11,949 nt of DNA from Rhodoferax sp. OV413 (lineage in GTDB: Bacteria > Pseudomonadota > Gammaproteobacteria > Burkholderiales > Burkholderiaceae_C). The translations under genes and the position numbers were made by a program. Below the pieces are notes generated by a model. It was given only the letters and a program-made list of their open reading frames with translations. It was not told the origin of the DNA and did not search any database. The stretch is from contig CAMATS010000035.1 of assembly GCA_945861195.1 (NCBI GenBank), positions 1 through 11,949 of the forward strand. The letters run 5' to 3'. Positions 7,419 through 11,949 of the stretch are shown here, one piece after another. The stretch's first letter is position 1. The number at the start of each line of letters is the position of its first letter.

Positions 7419-8648
7419 ATGCCGGTTCAACTTTCAGCACCTGTGCCCGCTCAGCTTTACCCTATTGCCGGGGTGCGCCTGGGCGTTACTGAGGCTGGTA
7501 TTCGCAAAGCCAAGCGCAAAGACCTGAGCCTTGTGCTGCTCGATCCCGGGACCTCGGTGGCGGGCGTTTTCACGCAAAACCGGTTTTGTGCGGCGCCGGT
7601 GCAAATTTGCCGAGAGCATTTGGCCGGCGCAGACGGGGTACGGGCGCTGTTGATCAATACCGGCAATGCCAATGCCGGTACCGGGGCGGACGGCCGGGCG
7701 CGTGCCCTGAGCACCTGTGCTGCGCTGGCGCACAAGCTGGGACTGAAGGTGCAGCAAATTCTGCCGTTTTCCACCGGCGTCATCATGGAGCCGCTGCCCA
7801 ACGACCGCATCGAAGCTGGCCTGGACGCGGCACTGGCTGATGCCCGAGCGGACAACTGGTTGCGCCTGAGCGAGGCCATCATGACCACCGACACCGTGGC
7901 CAAGGCCTTTGGCGTGCAACTTGAGATTGGCGGCTGCCAAGTCAGCGTCACTGGTGTGAGCAAAGGTGCGGGCATGATCCGGCCCAACATGGCCACGATG
8001 CTGGGCTTTATAGCCACCGACGCTTGCGTCAGCCCGGCCATCATGCAGGCCTTGGCGTTGGCGCTGGCCGAGGGTTCCTTCAACCGGGTCACGGTCGATG
8101 GAGACACCTCGACCAACGATTCTTTGCTGGTGATCGCCAGCAACCGGGCGGGTCATGCCCAGATTGATTCGCTTGACAACGCAGACGGTCAGGCCCTGTT
8201 GGCCGCCATGCTGGGGGTGGCGCAAAAACTCGCGCAGGCGATTGTGCGAGACGGGGAGGGCGCCACCAAGTTCATCACGGTGGCGGTTGAGGGCGGGCGT
8301 ACCCGTGCCGAGTGCCGCCTGGTGGCCTACGCCATCGCCCACTCGCCGCTGGTCAAAACGGCTTTCTTTGCCAGCGACCCCAATTTGGGTCGCATTCTGG
8401 CCGCAGTGGGCTATGCCGGTATTGAGGACCTCGAGCAATCGGGCATTGACCTCTACCTGGACGATGTTCATGTGGCCACTCAGGGTGGGCGCCATCCGCT
8501 GTACCGCGAAGAGCACGGGCAAAGGGTAATGCAGCAGTCGGAGATCACCGTGCGGGTGCTGCTGGGCCGCGGCGCGGCCGCCGATCGGGTTTGGACCTGT
8601 GACCTGAGCCACGACTATGTCACCATCAACGCGGATTACCGTTCATGA
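7419..8648 (+). CDS. argJ: Bifunctional ornithine acetyltransferase / N-acetylglutamate synthase ArgJ
   Basis: ArgJ moves the acetyl group from N-acetylornithine to glutamate in the cyclic arginine pathway, and the bifunctional form also makes N-acetylglutamate from acetyl-CoA. The 409-residue product has the expected length. It contains the self-cleavage site KGAGMIRPNMATMLGF, where the precursor is cut before T193 to give alpha and beta chains with the threonine as nucleophile. NTGNANAGTG, DPNLGRILAAVGYAGI and the terminal CDLSHDYVTINADYRS are also typical. ATG 7419 was chosen because the protein then begins MPVQLSAPVP with GAGG at 7407-7410 as ribosome site; the same frame stays open back to 7263 inside secA, but that part does not look like ArgJ. 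Its stop overlaps the next start as ATGA. Whether it is mono- or bifunctional cannot be decided from sequence. Confidence 0.97.
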   Translation: MPVQLSAPVPAQLYPIAGVRLGVTEAGIRKAKRKDLSLVLLDPGTSVAGVFTQNRFCAAPVQICREHLAGADGVRALLINTGNANAGTGADGRARALSTCAALAHKLGLKVQQILPFSTGVIMEPLPNDRIEAGLDAALADARADNWLRLSEAIMTTDTVAKAFGVQLEIGGCQVSVTGVSKGAGMIRPNMATMLGFIATDACVSPAIMQALALALAEGSFNRVTVDGDTSTNDSLLVIASNRAGHAQIDSLDNADGQALLAAMLGVAQKLAQAIVRDGEGATKFITVAVEGGRTRAECRLVAYAIAHSPLVKTAFFASDPNLGRILAAVGYAGIEDLEQSGIDLYLDDVHVATQGGRHPLYREEHGQRVMQQSEITVRVLLGRGAAADRVWTCDLSHDYVTINADYRS

Positions 8649-9523
8649 GCCAGCAGTTTGAGCAGTTGCTGCTGCGCGCCGAGCAGCTGATAGACCGGAT
8701 TGAAGCGGTGTTGCCGCGGGCCTTGGCCGCGCCCGATTGGACGGCCGCTGTAGCCTGGCGCTACCGCAAGCGCAGCAGCGGCCATGGCGTGCTTGAGCCG
8801 GTGCGCCATTTGGACGCCATGCGCCTGGCTGACCTGAAAGAAATCGACCCCCAAAAAGACAAAATACAACGCAATACGCGGCAGTTTGTCGACGGCCGGC
8901 CGGCCAACAATGTGCTGCTGACCGGCGCGCGTGGCACCGGCAAATCCTCGCTGATCCGGGCCTGCCTGAATGAGTATGCCAACCAGGGCCTGCGCCTGAT
9001 CGAGGTCGACAAAGCCGACCTGACTGATTTGCCCGACATTGTGGATGTGGTGTCCGATCGTCCAGAGAAATTCATGGTGTTTTGCGACGACCTGAGCTTT
9101 GACGATGGCGAGCCCGGCTACAAAGCCCTGAAATCGATTCTGGATGGTTCGGTGTCGGCTACCTCGGCCAATGTGCTGGTCTACGCCACCAGCAATCGGC
9201 GCCATCTGCTGCCCGAATACATGAAGGAAAACCTCAGCTACACCCACACCGAGGACGGTGAGGTGCACCCCGGTGAGGGCGTGGAAGAAAAAATATCGCT
9301 CTCCGAGCGCTTTGGCCTGTGGGTCAGTTTCTACCCGTTCACGCAGGCCGAGTACCTGACCATCGTGGCCCAGTGGCTGGCTTGGTTTGGTGTTGCGCCG
9401 GCGGCCATCGAGGCCGCCCGCCCTGAGGCTTTGGTGTGGGCGCTGGAGCGCGCCTCGCGCAGTGGTCGGGTGGCCTATCAGTTTGCCCGCGATTACGCTG
9501 GCAGCCACACCGACATCGAATGA
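8645..9523 (+). CDS. DUF815 family P-loop ATPase
   Basis: This 292-residue protein belongs to the DUF815 group of AAA-like ATPases. Walker A is GARGTGKSS at residues 94-102 and a Walker B-like VFCDDLSF lies at about 145-152 with D148 and D149. Further on are VYATSNRRHLLPEYM, a sensor-1-like region, and SLSERFGLWVSF, which carries a possible arginine finger. There is no signal peptide or membrane segment, so it is cytoplasmic. The biological role of the family is not established. Its start overlaps the argJ stop by four bases and its stop overlaps the mutT start by four bases, so the three genes are probably translated together. In Burkholderiales an ATPase of this kind commonly sits here between argJ and mutT. 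It looks intact. Confidence 0.9.
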   Translation: MSQQFEQLLLRAEQLIDRIEAVLPRALAAPDWTAAVAWRYRKRSSGHGVLEPVRHLDAMRLADLKEIDPQKDKIQRNTRQFVDGRPANNVLLTGARGTGKSSLIRACLNEYANQGLRLIEVDKADLTDLPDIVDVVSDRPEKFMVFCDDLSFDDGEPGYKALKSILDGSVSATSANVLVYATSNRRHLLPEYMKENLSYTHTEDGEVHPGEGVEEKISLSERFGLWVSFYPFTQAEYLTIVAQWLAWFGVAPAAIEAARPEALVWALERASRSGRVAYQFARDYAGSHTDIE

Positions 9524-10002
9524 ACGGCTCACCGCTGGTAGCTGATGCTGGCGTAGCGCGCGAGGGCGGGGCACAGCGGCCTGTGGTGGAGGTCGCAGTG
9601 GGCATATTGATTCGAGCCGACGGCGATTTTTTGCTCACCTCACGCCCGGCTGCAAAAGTTTACGCTGGCTACTGGGAGTTCCCTGGCGGCAAGCTCGAGG
9701 CCGGGGAGTCGGTGCTGCAGGCCTTGCAGCGGGAGTTGCAAGAAGAGATCGGCATCACTACCCTTGCCGTGATGCCCTGGCACAGCGAATTGGTGGATTA
9801 CCCGCACGCCCTGGTACGGCTTCATTTTTGTAAGGTTTCGCGCTGGCGCGGCGAACTGCAGATGCGCGAAGCCCAGCAATTTTGCTGGCAGCGACTGCCG
9901 GTGCAGGTGCATCCGCTGTTGCCGGGCGCATTACCCGTGTTGCAGTGGCTGGCTCAGGAGCGGGGTTTTGCTGCAGCCACGCATACCCTGCGCCAAGAAT
10001 AA
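9520..10002 (+). CDS. mutT: MutT-type Nudix hydrolase
   Basis: MutT enzymes hydrolyse oxidised nucleotides such as 8-oxo-dGTP and so prevent A:T to C:G mutations. The 160-residue protein has a complete Nudix box (GX5EX7REUXEEXGU) from G57 to I79, with GKLEAGE followed by RELQEEIGI, preceded by YAGYWEFPGGK as in MutT. There is an unconserved stretch of about 25 residues before the domain begins at VVEVAVGILIRADG. ATG 9520 overlaps the stop of the DUF815 gene; the same frame is open further upstream, but that part lies inside the DUF815 gene and does not resemble a Nudix protein. It is the last gene of the plus-strand run and converges on yacG with 43 bases between stop codons. Other Nudix substrates are possible, but the motif before the box supports MutT. 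Confidence 0.9.
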   Translation: MNGSPLVADAGVAREGGAQRPVVEVAVGILIRADGDFLLTSRPAAKVYAGYWEFPGGKLEAGESVLQALQRELQEEIGITTLAVMPWHSELVDYPHALVRLHFCKVSRWRGELQMREAQQFCWQRLPVQVHPLLPGALPVLQWLAQERGFAAATHTLRQE

Positions 10003-10037
10003 GCCGGTGTTGGCGGTCGCCCTTAGGTTTGCGCTGC

Positions 10038-10063
10038 GGCTAGCCTCAATTTTGAGGTTGGTC
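10038..10063 (+). terminator. Weak candidate terminator hairpin after mutT
   Basis: On the plus-strand RNA, bases 10038-10048 can pair with 10053-10063 around a four-base loop. The core is CCTCA/TGAGG and three of the eleven pairs are G-U. No T run follows, so it is not a standard intrinsic terminator. It overlaps the yacG stop codon. On the minus strand only the core five or six pairs remain. Confidence 0.25.
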
Positions 10064-10261
10064 TGGGTGCTGATCTTCGGGCGCGCTTGCCTGGGGCATG
10101 CGAAAGTGTTCGCTGGCCCAGGCGCCGAGATCCAGGTTTTTGCAGCGCTCGTTGCAAAACGGGCGAAACGGGTTGCTGCTGGCATACAAACTGGTGCCGC
10201 CGCAGCCCGGGCAGACGACCCGCATCGGCCTGAGCTGCGGTGGCTGTGGCTGATCGCTCAT
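10046..10261 (-). CDS. yacG: Zinc-binding DNA gyrase inhibitor YacG
   Basis: YacG is a small zinc protein that binds GyrB and blocks DNA binding by gyrase in Escherichia coli. The 71-residue product has the four-cysteine zinc site in exact family spacing: CPGC, fifteen residues, then CNERC (C-x2-C-x15-C-x3-C), followed by LDLGAWASEHFRMP, which is also typical. The C-terminal tail is short and polar. ATG 10261 overlaps the zapD stop by four bases; a GTG at 10267 would add two residues and is less likely. It is the last gene of the pilD-coaE-zapD-yacG run. Confidence 0.93.
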   Translation of the reverse strand: MSDQPQPPQLRPMRVVCPGCGGTSLYASSNPFRPFCNERCKNLDLGAWASEHFRMPQASAPEDQHPDQPQN

Positions 10262-11013
10262 GCGCACAGGGCAAGCTCAAAGCTGGCATCGGTGCTGCTG
10301 AGGTGCGGCTTGTCTTCTGGCCCCTGCTGCATCAGGCGGACTGAAACCAGCAGGCGGTTGGCGCTGATCTCCGGAATCAGGGCTAGCGCGGGGTCGAGCG
10401 CGAGCCGCAGCAATTGAAAGGCGCGGCCTTGCGGCAGGCTTTGCTGAAACTGACCCGCATTGGCCATCACTTTTTGTGGTGCGCCTGAATCACGCAGCAG
10501 TTTGAGCAACAAGGCAATCGCGTGCGAGACCGGCATCAGACCGGCAATCCACTTTGACAGATCATGCCGGCGCAGGGCGGGCGGCTGGAACTGCCACGCG
10601 TAGTAGGCCGGCAGATCAAACTCGCAGGTGCCCCCGGGGATGCTAATTCGGCTGCGAATACTCATCAGCCAGTCGTTTTCAGTCAGGGCGTGGCCGGCTT
10701 TACCTATCAGTTGGTTGAGTTCATCGAAGCGGCCGCTCAGGTCGCCAATCAATTGGTCCAGAGCGCCCTCGGCGATGGCCGGGTTACCGCGATAAGCCTC
10801 AAAGTGGGTTTTTTGCCGGTCCAGGTCTTTCATGATCTCGGACTTGAGGTCGGCCCGAGTGCCAACATCCAAAATCTCAAACAAAGTGACCAGTGCAAAG
10901 TGGTGGTCCATGGCTGACTCGCGCGCCACCAGACTCAGCAGGTGGCCAAACAGATGCTCTAGCCGCAGGTAGGTGCGGATACGCTCGTTGAGGGGGTATT
11001 CGTACAGGATCAC
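10258..11013 (-). CDS. zapD: Cell division protein ZapD (DUF1342)
   Basis: ZapD binds FtsZ and bundles its filaments at the division ring. The 251-residue product matches the family in length and in the N-terminal ILYEYPLNERIRTYLRLEHL. Further family-like stretches are DLKSEIMKDLDRQK, PGGTCEFDLPAYYAW and the C-terminal SANRLLVSVRLM. No ATG lies at the expected start. I chose GTG 11013, which gives MILYEYPLNERIR as in relatives; TTG at 11034 is the outer alternative and would add seven residues. Neither has a strong ribosome site. The start is about 25 bases after the coaE stop, so translation may depend on ribosomes leaving coaE. The stop overlaps the yacG start as ATGA. Confidence 0.93.
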   Translation of the reverse strand: MILYEYPLNERIRTYLRLEHLFGHLLSLVARESAMDHHFALVTLFEILDVGTRADLKSEIMKDLDRQKTHFEAYRGNPAIAEGALDQLIGDLSGRFDELNQLIGKAGHALTENDWLMSIRSRISIPGGTCEFDLPAYYAWQFQPPALRRHDLSKWIAGLMPVSHAIALLLKLLRDSGAPQKVMANAGQFQQSLPQGRAFQLLRLALDPALALIPEISANRLLVSVRLMQQGPEDKPHLSSTDASFELALCA

Positions 11014-11038
11014 GCGCAAAAGGTCTTCAGCCAAAAAA

Positions 11039-11656
11039 CTACCCGCATGATAGCCCCAAGCCGCTGGCGACCTGCCTCACCTCCAGCCGAAGTTGCGCCA
11101 GGCTGATCTGGCCGTTGAAGATCACCAGGTCTGCTGCTGCCAGGCGCTGGGACCGACTGGCCTGGGCCTTGATGATGTTCTCGACCTCGGTCCGCGACAG
11201 GGCACTGCGTGCCATGACCCGCTCGCATTGCTGCTCGGCCAGACAGTCAACCACCAGCACCCGGTGCAAGGTTTTACGCCAGCGAGCCGACTCCACCAGC
11301 AGCGGTATGTCAAACACGATGCAAGTGGCCCCAGCGCGCTGGGCCTGCTGCACCTGTGACTCTATGTGTTGGCCAACCATGGGATGGATGATGGCCTCGA
11401 GCCTCTTACGCGCCAAGCTGTCCTGGTAAGCCAGTGCCCGCATACGCTGGCGGTCCAAAGCCCCCTCGGCAGTGATGAACTCGGCCCCGAATTGCCGTGC
11501 GATGGCAGGCAGTGCCAGACCGCCCGGCGCCGTGAGTTGCTTGGAGATGGCGTCGGCATCGATCAGCGTTGCGCCCACCTCGATCAGCATACCGGCGACG
11601 GTGGATTTGCCGCAGCCAATGCCACCGGTCAGTCCAAGATGCAGCAACTGTGCCAT
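11039..11656 (-). CDS. coaE: Dephospho-CoA kinase CoaE
   Basis: CoaE performs the last step of coenzyme A synthesis, phosphorylating the ribose 3'-hydroxyl of dephospho-CoA with ATP. The 205-residue product has the N-terminal P-loop GGIGCGKST at residues 11-19, IDADAIS (D33 and D35) for substrate and metal binding, and IIHPMV, followed by CIVFDIPLLVES as in the family. ATG 11656 gives the standard beginning three residues ahead of LLHLGLTGG. The gene starts three bases after the stop of the prepilin peptidase gene and lies upstream of zapD. This pilD-coaE-zapD-yacG order is common in beta- and gammaproteobacteria. It looks intact. Confidence 0.97.
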   Translation of the reverse strand: MAQLLHLGLTGGIGCGKSTVAGMLIEVGATLIDADAISKQLTAPGGLALPAIARQFGAEFITAEGALDRQRMRALAYQDSLARKRLEAIIHPMVGQHIESQVQQAQRAGATCIVFDIPLLVESARWRKTLHRVLVVDCLAEQQCERVMARSALSRTEVENIIKAQASRSQRLAAADLVIFNGQISLAQLRLEVRQVASGLGLSCG

Positions 11657-11659
11657 CGC

Positions 11660-11949
11660 CTACAGCCCCGCAGCACGCAGCATGGCCGACGGCCCGACCA
11701 ACAGGGCTGTCAGGCCGGCACTGGCCAAAAAAGGACCAAATGGGATCTGCCCACCAGGCCCCTCACCCTGCTTGAGCTTGAGCCCAATACCCACCACCGC
11801 CCCCAGCGCCGATGCCATCAAAATCATGGGGATCAGGGCCTGCCAGCCAAACCAGGCACCAAGTGCGGCAAAAAGTTTGAAGTCGCCATAGCCCATACCC
11901 TCCTTGCCGGTGAACAGTTTGAAGACCCAGTACACCAGCCACAAAGAGG
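11660..11949 (-). CDS. pilD: Type IV prepilin peptidase / N-methyltransferase, C-terminal part (5' end outside window)
   Basis: Only the last 96 or so residues are present, because the frame runs through the right edge without a start. GMGYGDFKLFAALGAWFGW contains the second catalytic aspartate (GDFK) of the aspartic prepilin peptidases. It is followed by hydrophobic membrane segments (LIPMILMASALGAVVGI and ASAGLTALLVGPS) and a short polar loop between them, with IPFGPFLA as seen near the end of PilD. PilD cuts and N-methylates type IV pilins and type II secretion pseudopilins in the inner membrane. coaE follows three bases downstream. The cysteine-containing N-terminal half lies outside the window, so its condition cannot be judged. 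Confidence 0.93.
   Translation of the reverse strand, partial: SLWLVYWVFKLFTGKEGMGYGDFKLFAALGAWFGWQALIPMILMASALGAVVGIGLKLKQGEGPGGQIPFGPFLASAGLTALLVGPSAMLRAAGL

Noticed and set aside
7434..8612. Minus-strand open frame of 392 codons opposite argJ
   Set aside because: It mirrors argJ codon structure in GC-rich DNA, is rich in His/Gln/Arg and shows no family motif; argJ on the plus strand is certain.
10564..10917. Plus-strand frame of 117 codons opposite zapD
   Set aside because: It lies entirely within the well-supported zapD gene and has no ribosome site or family resemblance.
1..11949. Search for CRISPR arrays, tRNA or rRNA genes, insertion sequence ends and prophage genes
   Set aside because: No regularly spaced repeats, tRNA-like cloverleaf, transposase or phage motif was seen by eye.

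Overview
The window looks like a chromosomal segment of a betaproteobacterium in the Burkholderiales, most likely a member of the Comamonadaceae (Rhodoferax/Polaromonas/Variovorax type). This rests on GC-rich coding sequence, the run DUF721 - M23 peptidase - secA - argJ - DUF815 ATPase - mutT facing pilD - coaE - zapD - yacG, and the protein sequences themselves. The genus is an inference from remembered gene order and motifs; no search was run.

Left part (1-3156) is accessory and catabolic. It holds the C-terminal end of a HyuA-like hydantoinase/oxoprolinase subunit, an intact HyuB-like partner subunit two bases downstream, about 290 bases with no convincing gene, and then the wreck of a fumarylacetoacetate-hydrolase (FAH) family gene. 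That remnant keeps a signal peptide, the N-terminal FAH signature and the C-terminal FAH signature. It has lost the central domain and changes frame several times.

Middle part (3143-10002) is core. A short DUF721/DciA-like gene on the minus strand ends inside the tail of the FAH remnant. Only 26 bases separate its start from a divergent membrane-anchored M23 peptidase. Then come secA (920 residues, complete, zinc-binding tail present), argJ, a DUF815 P-loop ATPase and a MutT-type Nudix hydrolase, all on the plus strand. argJ/DUF815 and DUF815/mutT overlap by four bases (ATGA), which suggests translational coupling. The 142-base gap before secA can fold into two mutually exclusive hairpins that cover the translation start region.

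Right part (10046-11949) is a compact minus-strand operon read from the right edge: prepilin peptidase (pilD, cut by the window end), coaE, zapD and yacG, with spacings of 3 and about 25 bases and a four-base overlap. It converges on mutT with 43 bases between the stop codons.

I found no clearly new biological system. The best leads are the FAH remnant at the accessory/core junction, the secA leader structure, and the conserved but poorly understood DUF815 ATPase coupled to argJ and mutT.
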